Part shown: positions 26,428 to 33,981 of the stretch, piece after piece
Layout: every line of letters begins with the position of its first letter
Numbering within the stretch: position 1 is the first letter of the stretch
Assembly (NCBI GenBank): GCA_037968755.1
Contig: JBBKWB010000108.1
Span: forward strand, 1-64,000
Direction of reading: 5' to 3'
Length of the DNA stretch: 64,000 nt
DNA from: Woeseia sp037968755
GTDB lineage: Bacteria > Pseudomonadota > Gammaproteobacteria > Steroidobacterales > Woeseiaceae
Made by a program: the position numbers and the translations under genes
The notes under the pieces: model-generated
What the model saw: only the letters and a program-made list of their open reading frames with translations
What the model was told of the DNA's origin: nothing
Database searches by the model: none

Positions 26428-26431
26428 CGAG

Positions 26432-27493
26432 ATGGAATTCGAACGCCGCGAAGCACCGTTTGTGACGCCCCCGACTGACGTCGCGGCCATTATGCGCCAG
26501 GTGCTGATGGCCTTGATCCCGGCCGCCCTCGCGTACGTCTGGTATTTCGGACCCGGCTTTATCTTGAACCTGATTGTCGCGGCGTTGTTCTGCGCACTCG
26601 GCGAAGCCGCGATGATGCGCATCCGCGGACGCTCGGTCGAAGCAGCGTTGGGCGACTACAGTGCGATGGTCACTGCTGCCTTGCTCGTATTCGCACTGCC
26701 TGCGCTGACCCCCTGGTGGGTCACTGCCACCGGCGCGCTATTCGCTGTCGTGGTTGCCAAGCATCTGTACGGCGGGCTCGGTTTTAACATTTTCAACCCT
26801 GCTATGGCCGGTTACGTAGCCGTGATGGTGGCATTTCCAATGTACCTGAACCTGTGGACGCAACCACGCATGGGTGATCTCGACTATCACTACATGAGTT
26901 TTGTTGAAACCGCGCGTTACACGCTGACCGGCACCCTGCCCGACTACCTGACATTTGATGCGATCAGTCGTGCGACGCCTCTCGATACCGTTAAAGCTGG
27001 CCTCAACAACATGCGCACGTTCGACGAGATCCAGGCCTTGCCTACGATGGGCGATTTCGGCGGACGCGGTTGGGAGTGGATCGGCAACTTCACTGCTATC
27101 GGCGGTGCCTGGCTGTTGCTGAAAAAGATTATCCGCTGGCATATTCCGTTCGCTGTACTGATGGGGCTGCTCTTGCCGTCCGGTTTCATGTACTTTCTGG
27201 AGCCGGGCCTGCATGCCAGCCCCGGATTTCACTTGTTCAGTGGCGGCGCAATCCTCTGTGCATTTTTTATCGCTACTGACCCCGTATCCGCCGCGACCAG
27301 CACACGCGGCCGGCTGATTTACGGCTTTGGCATTGGCTTCATGATTTATGCAATTCGCCGCTGGGGCAGCTACGCCGACGGCGTCGCGTTCGCCGTACTC
27401 CTGCTGAACCTTGCCGTGCCGACCATTGACTACTTTACGAAGCCGCACATTGTGGGGCATGCGCGTAAGCGCTTTTTCGCCCGACGCCAATGA
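26432..27493 (+). CDS. rsxD: Rnf/Rsx membrane subunit D (covalent FMN)
   Basis: A 353-residue integral membrane protein of the RnfD/NqrB family with about nine or ten helices. The flavinylation region reads DPVSAATSTRGRLIYG, where the threonine after Ala-Ala is the expected FMN attachment residue. Family blocks AKHLYGGLGFNIFNPAM and GGAILCAFFIATDP are present. The start ATG 26432 (MEFERREAPFV) follows the rsxC stop by 4 bp with AAGGAAGA upstream. It overlaps rsxG by 4 bp. Confidence 0.94.
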   Translation: MEFERREAPFVTPPTDVAAIMRQVLMALIPAALAYVWYFGPGFILNLIVAALFCALGEAAMMRIRGRSVEAALGDYSAMVTAALLVFALPALTPWWVTATGALFAVVVAKHLYGGLGFNIFNPAMAGYVAVMVAFPMYLNLWTQPRMGDLDYHYMSFVETARYTLTGTLPDYLTFDAISRATPLDTVKAGLNNMRTFDEIQALPTMGDFGGRGWEWIGNFTAIGGAWLLLKKIIRWHIPFAVLMGLLLPSGFMYFLEPGLHASPGFHLFSGGAILCAFFIATDPVSAATSTRGRLIYGFGIGFMIYAIRRWGSYADGVAFAVLLLNLAVPTIDYFTKPHIVGHARKRFFARRQ

Positions 27494-28134
27494 CTGAGCA
27501 CGGCAATTCGGCCTCCATCTGGAGTAGCGGACTGATACTCGCAGTCCTCGCCGCCATCTGTACGGGGCTTGTCGCCTGGACACACCAGGTGACCTCCGGG
27601 CGCATCGAGCAGAATCGCAAAGATTTCCTGGAGGCCAGCCTGGCCCCCGCGCTGGGCGGTCTTTACTACGACAGCGAATTGTCGAAATCGGCGTTCGAAA
27701 TCCAGCCTCCACATGCGCTGCCGGGCGGCGGGCCAATCACCGTGTATCGCGTCTACAGCGATGCCGAACCGGTTGCAGCTTTGTTCGTGGTTACTGCCCG
27801 CGACGGCTTTTCCGGACCGATTCGACTGCTGATAGGCATCGAGATCGATGGCCGCGTCAGCGCAGTACGCGTACTCGAGCACAAGGAAACGCCCGGACTT
27901 GGTGACCTGATCGAATCAGCGAAATCGGACTGGGTAGAGCAGTTTCCCGGGCGTTCGCTCAATGATCCTGATCGTGAACTGTGGTCCATCAAGCGTGACG
28001 GCGGTCAGTTCGATCAGTTGACCGGCGCGTCGATCACGCCACGCAGTGTGATCAAAGCCATCAAGGAGACGTTGCTATACTTTGAGCTGCACAAGGATGA
28101 GGTGTTTGCGGTCGAAGAGAACGACACGGAATGA
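27490..28134 (+). CDS. rsxG: Rnf/Rsx periplasmic flavoprotein subunit G
   Basis: A 214-residue protein with one N-terminal membrane helix (about 12-30) and a periplasmic FMN-binding domain. The site usually read as [S/T]GAT-x-[S/T] here reads TGASIT, so the residue normally carrying FMN is serine rather than threonine. ApbE could still use serine, but this is unverified. Upstream blocks VLEHKETPGLGD and DWVEQFPGRSL are standard. It overlaps rsxD and rsxE by ATGA on both sides. Confidence 0.93.
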   Translation: MTEHGNSASIWSSGLILAVLAAICTGLVAWTHQVTSGRIEQNRKDFLEASLAPALGGLYYDSELSKSAFEIQPPHALPGGGPITVYRVYSDAEPVAALFVVTARDGFSGPIRLLIGIEIDGRVSAVRVLEHKETPGLGDLIESAKSDWVEQFPGRSLNDPDRELWSIKRDGGQFDQLTGASITPRSVIKAIKETLLYFELHKDEVFAVEENDTE

Positions 28135-28805
28135 GCGATTCAATAGCAGCAAGACTTCGCAGCGGACTGTGGGACCAGAACCCGGGGCTGGTGCAGTTAC
28201 TCGGGCTGTGTCCGCTGCTCGCGGTAACAACGAGCTTTGTGAACGGCCTGGGGCTTGGACTCGCGACATTGGCGGTGCTGAGTATTTCGAATGTCCTGGT
28301 ATCGGCTACCCGCCGCTTCATCCGCAGCGAAATCCGCATACCTATGTACGTGCTGATCATCGCGAGCCTTGTAACCTGCATCGAATTGCTATTCAAAGCC
28401 TACCTGCCTGCACTGGATCGCTCGCTGGGCATATTCATTCCACTGATTGTCACTAATTGCGCCATTGTGGCCCGCGCTGAGGTCTATGCTTCACGCAATC
28501 CGGTGCCGGCCAGCCTGATTGATGGCCTGGCTATGGGTAGCGGCTTCGCCTTGCTCCTGTGTGCGCTCGGCGCATTTCGAGAACTGGTCGGCCAGGGAAC
28601 CATCCTTGGACGCCTGGACATGCTGATTGGCGGCGAAGCCTTGCCGGGTCTCCAGCTATTCGACGGTGGTTTCCTGCTCGCTATCCTGCCGCCTGGTGCA
28701 TTCTTTAGTCTCGGACTGGCCGTAGCCGCGAAGAACATTGTTGACGAACGCCGTGCGCAGACAGCACAACGGTCCATGGCCGCACGCCAATACAAGAACA
28801 TCTAG
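28131..28805 (+). CDS. rsxE: Rnf/Rsx complex membrane subunit E
   Basis: A 224-residue membrane protein homologous to RsxA and NqrD with six helices. Signatures are NPGLVQLLGLCPLLAVTTS and LGIFIPLIVTNCAIVARAE, again with membrane cysteines in GLCP and TNC. The GFALLLCALGAFRELVGQG block supports RnfE. It ends the rsxABCDGE operon. nth follows after 78 bp on the same strand, the same order as in E. coli. Confidence 0.95.
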   Translation: MSDSIAARLRSGLWDQNPGLVQLLGLCPLLAVTTSFVNGLGLGLATLAVLSISNVLVSATRRFIRSEIRIPMYVLIIASLVTCIELLFKAYLPALDRSLGIFIPLIVTNCAIVARAEVYASRNPVPASLIDGLAMGSGFALLLCALGAFRELVGQGTILGRLDMLIGGEALPGLQLFDGGFLLAILPPGAFFSLGLAVAAKNIVDERRAQTAQRSMAARQYKNI

Positions 28806-28883
28806 TGTTGCGGCGTGTAGTAAAGTCGCACTGTCCGTTGGCCTGTACTTCACCTCATTATTCGACAAATCCCGGCACCGATT

Positions 28884-29528
28884 TTGAATAAAGAAAAACG
28901 CAGCCAAATTTATGCCCGACTTCGCGAGCAAAACCCGCATCCGGATACCGAACTTAACTACAAGAACTCGTTTGAGCTGTTGATAGCGGTCATCTTGTCA
29001 GCACAGGCAACCGATGTCGGCGTCAATAAAGCCACCGCGAAGCTGTACCCCGTCGCCAATACGCCGCAAGCGATACTCGACCTCGGCCTCGACGGACTTA
29101 AGACTTACATCAAGACAATTGGCTTGTTCAATACCAAGGCGGCCAATGTCATCAAGACGTGCCGCCAGTTAATTGAGCAGCACGGCGGAGAAGTACCGCA
29201 GAATCGTGCCGACCTGGAAGCACTGCCCGGCGTCGGCCGCAAGACGGCCAACGTGATCCTCAATACTGCGTTCGGCGAACCGACTATCGCTGTTGATACG
29301 CACATTTTCAGAGTCGCGAATCGAACCGCGCTGGCAAAAGGAAAAACGCCGCTGGAAGTGGAGAAGCGCCTGGTGCGCCTGACGCCCGAGGAGTTCAGGA
29401 AGGACGCGCATCACTGGCTGATCCTGCATGGTCGTTACACCTGCACTGCGCGCAAGCCCAGGTGCCCGGAGTGCATCATTAACGACCTTTGCGAATTTCC
29501 CGGCAAGTCAGTGCTGGCGGTACGCTGA
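28884..29528 (+). CDS. nth: Endonuclease III
   Basis: A 214-residue bifunctional DNA glycosylase/AP lyase for oxidised pyrimidines. The helix-hairpin-helix is LPGVGRKTANVIL with the catalytic lysine. The catalytic aspartate lies in VDTHIFRVANR. The C-terminal 4Fe-4S cluster motif is CTARKPRCPECIINDLC. The start is TTG (LNKEKRSQIYARLREQ, read as Met). It lies downstream of rsxE, a conserved position, and its stop overlaps the next gene as TGATG. Confidence 0.97.
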   Translation: MNKEKRSQIYARLREQNPHPDTELNYKNSFELLIAVILSAQATDVGVNKATAKLYPVANTPQAILDLGLDGLKTYIKTIGLFNTKAANVIKTCRQLIEQHGGEVPQNRADLEALPGVGRKTANVILNTAFGEPTIAVDTHIFRVANRTALAKGKTPLEVEKRLVRLTPEEFRKDAHHWLILHGRYTCTARKPRCPECIINDLCEFPGKSVLAVR

Positions 29529-29953
29529 TGATTTTCGGCCAGGATCGCAACGAATTGCGGCAGATGTACGTGGATGCATTCCGCAAAGCGCGTCAGGACG
29601 AACCACTGAGCCCACTCGAAGCCCAGCTGGCGGAGGTTATTCAGGATCATCCAGAGTACCACCGTTATCTCGATTCCGACGCTTTGGATAACGATTTCAC
29701 GCCGGAAGCCGGTCAAACAAATCCCTTTCTCCACATGGGCTTACACCTTGCACTTCGAGATCAACTCAAGACTGATCGCCCCCCCGGCATTCGCGCTCTT
29801 CTAAGCCAGCTACAGGTGAAATCCGGTGATCCACATACCGCCGAGCATCGCGTAATAGATTGCCTTGCCGAAACCCTGTGGGAAGCCCAGTCGAACAATG
29901 CGGCGCCCGATGAACAGCGTTACCTGGAGCGAGTGAAGCGAATACTGCGCTGA
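29528..29953 (+). CDS. DUF1841 family protein
   Basis: A 141-residue cytosolic protein. The family start MIFGQDRNELRQMYVDAFRKA and the mid-block NPFLHMGLHLALRDQLKTDRP match DUF1841, found in many gamma- and betaproteobacteria. No function is established. The C-terminal part (HRVIDCLAETLWEAQ) is helical with invariant-looking His, Cys, Glu and Trp. The start codon overlaps the nth stop (TGATG), so the two are translationally coupled. Confidence 0.87.
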   Translation: MIFGQDRNELRQMYVDAFRKARQDEPLSPLEAQLAEVIQDHPEYHRYLDSDALDNDFTPEAGQTNPFLHMGLHLALRDQLKTDRPPGIRALLSQLQVKSGDPHTAEHRVIDCLAETLWEAQSNNAAPDEQRYLERVKRILR

Positions 29954-30044
29954 ACCCCGCACTGATACGGCTGTCTTTGTAATAATTGCTGGGTCACACT
30001 GGTCAGTTAGTACGATGCCAGAACACCGCCAAGGAAGCACAACC

Positions 30045-30914
30045 ATGACCGACCCACGCAGTCAGTATCCCGTGAACGGTGCCGGCCTTGGGCTTCGACG
30101 TGGGCTCATCGACAAGTTGATTGCCGATCCGCCGGTCGACGTTGATTTCATGGAAGTCGCGCCGGAAAACTGGATCAGGGTTGGCGGCAAGCTCGGCAAG
30201 AAGTTTCGCTACTTCACGGAACGCTATCCGTTTCTTATTCACGGTCTGTCGCTCAGCATTGGGTCGCCCGCACCGCTTAACGAAGCCTTATTGCGCGATG
30301 TCCGCGACTTCATGAACGAGCATGACATTCGCTTCTACTCCGAACACCTGAGCTTCTGCGGCGATGACGGTCAACTCTACGACCTGATGCCCATTCCCTT
30401 TACGGACGAAGCCGTTCATTACGTAGCCAAACGCATTCGTCGCGCCCAGGATATTCTTGAACGGCGCATGGCCGTAGAGAATGTTTCTTATTACGCGCCC
30501 ACCGATTCGTCACTGAGTGAAACCGACTTCACGTTGGCCGTGCTGGAAGAAGCCGATTGCGACTTGCTGCTCGATATCAATAACGTTGTAGTCAACAGTA
30601 TTAACCACGGCTACGACGGCGAAGCGTTTATCCGGGCCATGCCTGCAGAGCGTCTGCGCTATTTTCACCTGGCGGGGCACTACGTCGAAGCCGAGGACCT
30701 GCGCATAGACACCCATGGTGACGCCGTCGGTGAGCAGGCCTGGGATCTGCTAGCCGCTGCCTACGAACATTTTGGCCCGGTGCCCACCCTGCTGGAGCGT
30801 GACTTCAACTTTCCGCCGGTCGCAGATCTATACGCAGAGGTTCGCCGCATTAAGTCCCTGCAGGCTAACGCCAGCGAGACCGGCCATAGTGGTGCGAGAC
30901 GCAGCAATGGCTGA
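30045..30914 (+). CDS. MNIO-family (DUF692) iron oxidase/peptide modification enzyme
   Basis: A 289-residue TIM-barrel protein of the multinuclear non-haem iron family that includes MbnB, TglH, ChrH and BufB. Candidate metal ligands occur in order: H in FLIHGLSLSIG, H in SEHLSF, E in AVENVS, D/N in LLLDINNVVVN, H in YFHLAGH, D/H in DTHGD and E in LLERDFN. Family members oxidatively modify cysteines or asparagines in small precursor peptides with a partner protein. ATG 30045 follows AAGGAAG by 7 nt. It overlaps the DUF2063 gene by 8 bp. No precursor (for example DUF2282/BufA) is encoded in the 91 bp upstream. Confidence 0.9.
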   Translation: MTDPRSQYPVNGAGLGLRRGLIDKLIADPPVDVDFMEVAPENWIRVGGKLGKKFRYFTERYPFLIHGLSLSIGSPAPLNEALLRDVRDFMNEHDIRFYSEHLSFCGDDGQLYDLMPIPFTDEAVHYVAKRIRRAQDILERRMAVENVSYYAPTDSSLSETDFTLAVLEEADCDLLLDINNVVVNSINHGYDGEAFIRAMPAERLRYFHLAGHYVEAEDLRIDTHGDAVGEQAWDLLAAAYEHFGPVPTLLERDFNFPPVADLYAEVRRIKSLQANASETGHSGARRSNG

Positions 30915-31674
30915 CGTACCCGGTTTCCAGAAAAAGCAGTACGAATTCGCGGCGCATATACGCGACCCCGAGCACGTTGCGGCACCGGCTGCGATCGAAG
31001 ATCGACGCATGGCGATTTACCGCGAGCTCTTTTTCAACAACCTGAACAAGTTGCTGGGCGGCACGTTTCCGGTACTAAAGAAGATCTACAAGGAAGCAGG
31101 CTGGAAGCGCCTCGTGCGTGAGTTCATGGTCCACCACCAGGCACAAACGCCGTATTTCCTCGAGATCTCCAAAGAATTCATTGCCTTTCTGCAGGACGAA
31201 TATGAGCTTCAGTCTGCAGACCCACCGTTCCTGCTGGAGCTTGCACACTACGAATGGGCGGAGCTCGCATTGTCCGTGAGTGACGACGCTGACGACATGT
31301 CAATTGTCGACCCGGATGGCGATCTGCTTGCAGCAGTGCCTTGTAAGTCTGTGCTGGCCTGGTCGCTGGCCTACCGTTTCCCCGTGCATCGGATCGAGCC
31401 AACGTATCAACCCACCGAGCCTGGCGATCAGCCAACGTTTATTGCTATCTATCGCAAAGCGGATGATGAGCTTGGTTTCATGGAGTTGAATCCGGTCACA
31501 GCGCGATTGCTGGAGCTGATCGAGCACAACGATGGCAATCAATCGGGTCGCGATCTGCTGTTGCAACTGGCCACCGAAATTAATTATTCCGAGCCCGAAG
31601 CGCTGGTTACCCACGGTGCAGGGGCGCTACGGGAAATGCGTGCTGTCGGCATCCTGCTTGGGACCCGAACCTGA
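30907..31674 (+). CDS. DUF2063 partner protein of the MNIO enzyme (BufC-like)
   Basis: A 255-residue protein. The N-terminal DUF2063 domain (about residues 5-100) reads RRMAIYRELFFNNLNKLLGGTFPVLKK then FMVHHQAQTPYFLEISKEF and FLLELAHYEWAELAL. The C-terminal half resembles the winged-helix, precursor-recognising part of MNIO partner proteins. In characterised systems such partners bind the leader of the precursor peptide for the DUF692 enzyme. Start ATG 30907 lies inside the end of the MNIO gene, supporting a stable complex. Confidence 0.85.
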   Translation: MADVPGFQKKQYEFAAHIRDPEHVAAPAAIEDRRMAIYRELFFNNLNKLLGGTFPVLKKIYKEAGWKRLVREFMVHHQAQTPYFLEISKEFIAFLQDEYELQSADPPFLLELAHYEWAELALSVSDDADDMSIVDPDGDLLAAVPCKSVLAWSLAYRFPVHRIEPTYQPTEPGDQPTFIAIYRKADDELGFMELNPVTARLLELIEHNDGNQSGRDLLLQLATEINYSEPEALVTHGAGALREMRAVGILLGTRT

Positions 31675-31735
31675 TCAGGTAATCCTCGAGCCATAGCCGC
31701 CAACTCAACAAGACCTACTTTACCTGGAGACAGAA

Positions 31736-32335
31736 ATGCTACAAATCATGACGCGCGCCCGCGCCCTGCTCAATTCAACCCGGTTTGCCGACGCCCTGGG
31801 CCCTCTGGCATTGCGGCTGTATCTCGTTCCGGTGTTCTGGGTAGCAGGCACGAACAAACTGAGTGGAATGGACAATGTAATCGCCTGGTTCGGCAATCCG
31901 GACTGGGGACTCGGCTTGCCGTTCCCGGCGCTGATGGCGTATCTCGCGGTTGGTGCTGAAGTACTTGGCGCCATCGCCTTGCTGCTGGGATTGGCCATGC
32001 GCTGGTTCAGTATACCGCTGATGGTAACCATGCTGGTCGCGGCCTTCCAGGTACATTGGAAAAACGGCTGGCAAGCTGTCGCGGACCCTATGAGCCCGTT
32101 TGCCAATGCGAGTGTGGAAGGTGCGGTAGAGCGACTCGACAAGGCCAAAGATATCTTGCGCGAGCATGGCAACTTCGACTGGTTGACGGAAACCGGTAAC
32201 TTCGTTGTCTCCAACAGCGGTATGGAATGGGCAATTACCTATTTCGTAATGCTGCTAGCCCTGTTTTTCAGCGGCGCTGGCAAGCTTAGTATTGACCACT
32301 TGATCGCGAAGAAACTGGACAGCCGCGCTGTCTGA
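31736..32335 (+). CDS. DoxX-family membrane protein (BufD-like)
   Basis: A 199-residue inner-membrane protein with four hydrophobic helices. The first reads LALRLYLVPVFWVAGTNKL. A charged insertion (about residues 110-155, SVEGAVERLDKAKDILREHG) precedes the last helix. DoxX proteins often accompany DUF692-DUF2063 pairs, where the membrane partner is thought to help handle quinones or metals. The gene starts 61 bp after the DUF2063 gene with TACCTGGAGAC upstream, so it is likely in the same operon. Confidence 0.82.
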   Translation: MLQIMTRARALLNSTRFADALGPLALRLYLVPVFWVAGTNKLSGMDNVIAWFGNPDWGLGLPFPALMAYLAVGAEVLGAIALLLGLAMRWFSIPLMVTMLVAAFQVHWKNGWQAVADPMSPFANASVEGAVERLDKAKDILREHGNFDWLTETGNFVVSNSGMEWAITYFVMLLALFFSGAGKLSIDHLIAKKLDSRAV

Positions 32336-32393
32336 AACGGTGCGGTCGGCGATTCGCCGGACTATCATGACCCGGGGCAAACAGGAGCGATAA

Positions 32394-33914
32394 ATGCGGG
32401 ACTCATTTCTTGGCGCGGTGGACATTGTTCAGGCGTTAGCTTCTCTGTTCGTTTTCTTTCTCGGGCTGAGTCTGCTGGCCGTCATTGTCCTTTACATCGT
32501 TGATCGAACCCAGACGACGCATGCGATACGCCGCAACTTTCCGGTTGTCGGCCGTTTTCGCTACCTGTTCGAACATCTCGGCGAATTTTTTCGCCAGTAT
32601 TTCTTCTCACTGGATCGCGAGGAAATGCCGTTCAACCGTGCCGAGCGATCCTGGGTCTATCGCGCTGCAAAAGGGGTCGACAACACGGTCGCATTCGGCT
32701 CAACGCGCAACCTGAATCCCCCTGGCACGGTAATTTACGTCAATTGCCCGTATCCGGTAATGGAAGTGGATACCTCACCTACGTCAGAGAAAACGATCGG
32801 TCCAGGTGCGCGCATACCCTACGTCACGGACTCGATATTCAATGTCTCGGCAATGAGCTTTGGCGCCATATCGAAGCCTGCCGTGCAAGCGCTGTCGCGC
32901 GGCTCGAAAATGGCCGGAAACTGGCTAAACACCGGCGAAGGTGGCTTGTCGCCGTGGCACCTGGAAGGCGGTTGTGATCTCGTGTTTCAAATCGGCACCG
33001 CCAAGTACGGTGTACGCGACGAGAACGGTAAGTTGTCCGATGACAAGCTCAGGGACATCGCCGCGCATGAGCAAGTACGCATGTTCGAATTGAAGCTAAG
33101 TCAAGGAGCAAAACCCGGCAAGGGTGGCATTCTGCCTGCCGCCAAAGTCACCGCGGAGATCGCCGCGATTCGCGGCATCCCTGAAGGTCAGGACTCAATT
33201 AGTCCAAACCGACATCCGGACGTGGCTTCTGCAGAAGAGTTACTTGACCTGATCAACCGAATTCGCGATGTAACGGGCAAACCCACGGGCTTCAAGGCGG
33301 TCATCGGCGCGTATGGCTGGCTTGACGAATTATTCACCTTGATTCGACAACGCGGAGTTGAGTCGGCACCCGACTTCATTACCATCGACAGCGGCGACGG
33401 CGGCACGGGTGCTGCCCCGATGAGCCTGATGGATTCCGTCGGCCTGCAGATCAAGGAAAGCCTGCCGCTGGTCGTGGATTTGTTGAACAAGCACGGACTG
33501 CGCGAGCGCATACACGTCATCGCAAGTGGCAAGCTCGTTACGCCCACCGAAGCGGCCTGGGCATTATGCGTTGGTGCGGATTTTTTGAATTCGGCACGCG
33601 GTTATATGTTTGCGCTGGGCTGTATCCAGGCAATGCAATGCAACAAGAACACCTGCCCCACTGGCGTGACGACGCATGACAAGGATTTGCAGCGCGGCTT
33701 GGTGCCTGAAAACAAAGCGGAACGCGTACGCCGTTACTCGCAAAACATGCGCAAGGAAATTGGCGTAATTGCGCACGCGTGCGGCGTGCCGGAACCGCGC
33801 TTGCTACGCCGCTATCATTGTCGCGTCGTGCAGGAAGACGGCCGCTCAGTTCCTCTTGATCAACTGTACCCGGACGTGCAGGCTGATCCGCCGCTGCAAG
33901 CCAGCAACGGCTGA
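32394..33914 (+). CDS. Membrane-anchored FMN-binding glutamate-synthase-domain protein
   Basis: A 506-residue protein with an N-terminal membrane helix (about residues 14-34). A GltB-like FMN domain follows: MSFGAISKPAVQALSRG, LNTGEGGLSPWH, SQGAKPGKGGILPA, ISPNRHPDVAS and DSGDGGTGAAP. Cysteines spaced C-x5-C-x4-C (CIQAMQCNKNTC) match the 3Fe-4S site of glutamate synthase. The glutamine amidotransferase domain is absent, so it cannot release ammonia from glutamine itself. Members are annotated only as FMN-binding glutamate synthase family; their substrate is unknown. AGGAG precedes ATG 32394. It follows the DoxX gene by 58 bp. Confidence 0.88.
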   Translation: MRDSFLGAVDIVQALASLFVFFLGLSLLAVIVLYIVDRTQTTHAIRRNFPVVGRFRYLFEHLGEFFRQYFFSLDREEMPFNRAERSWVYRAAKGVDNTVAFGSTRNLNPPGTVIYVNCPYPVMEVDTSPTSEKTIGPGARIPYVTDSIFNVSAMSFGAISKPAVQALSRGSKMAGNWLNTGEGGLSPWHLEGGCDLVFQIGTAKYGVRDENGKLSDDKLRDIAAHEQVRMFELKLSQGAKPGKGGILPAAKVTAEIAAIRGIPEGQDSISPNRHPDVASAEELLDLINRIRDVTGKPTGFKAVIGAYGWLDELFTLIRQRGVESAPDFITIDSGDGGTGAAPMSLMDSVGLQIKESLPLVVDLLNKHGLRERIHVIASGKLVTPTEAAWALCVGADFLNSARGYMFALGCIQAMQCNKNTCPTGVTTHDKDLQRGLVPENKAERVRRYSQNMRKEIGVIAHACGVPEPRLLRRYHCRVVQEDGRSVPLDQLYPDVQADPPLQASNG

Positions 33915-33941
33915 CTCGCGCACAGGTAAGTTCGGAGATAC

Positions 33942-33960
33942 GGCAGCGCACTGAGCTGCC
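33942..33960. terminator. Possible bidirectional terminator hairpin
   Basis: GGCAGC (33942-33947) pairs with GCTGCC (33955-33960) around 7 nt, flanked by ATAC/ATAC, in the 67-bp gap between convergent genes. T-runs are weak on both strands, so termination here is only suggested by position. Confidence 0.3.
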
Positions 33961-33981
33961 ATACCCTTAGCGCGCGGCGTT

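Noticed and set aside
26738..27736. 332-codon open frame antisense to rsxD/rsxG
   Set aside because: Both sense genes are unmistakable and tightly coupled. The antisense product has no recognisable domain.
29954..30044. Search for a bufferin-type precursor upstream of the MNIO gene
   Set aside because: No small ORF with a signal peptide and cysteines was found in the 91 bp. An ATG at 30015 only extends the MNIO frame.
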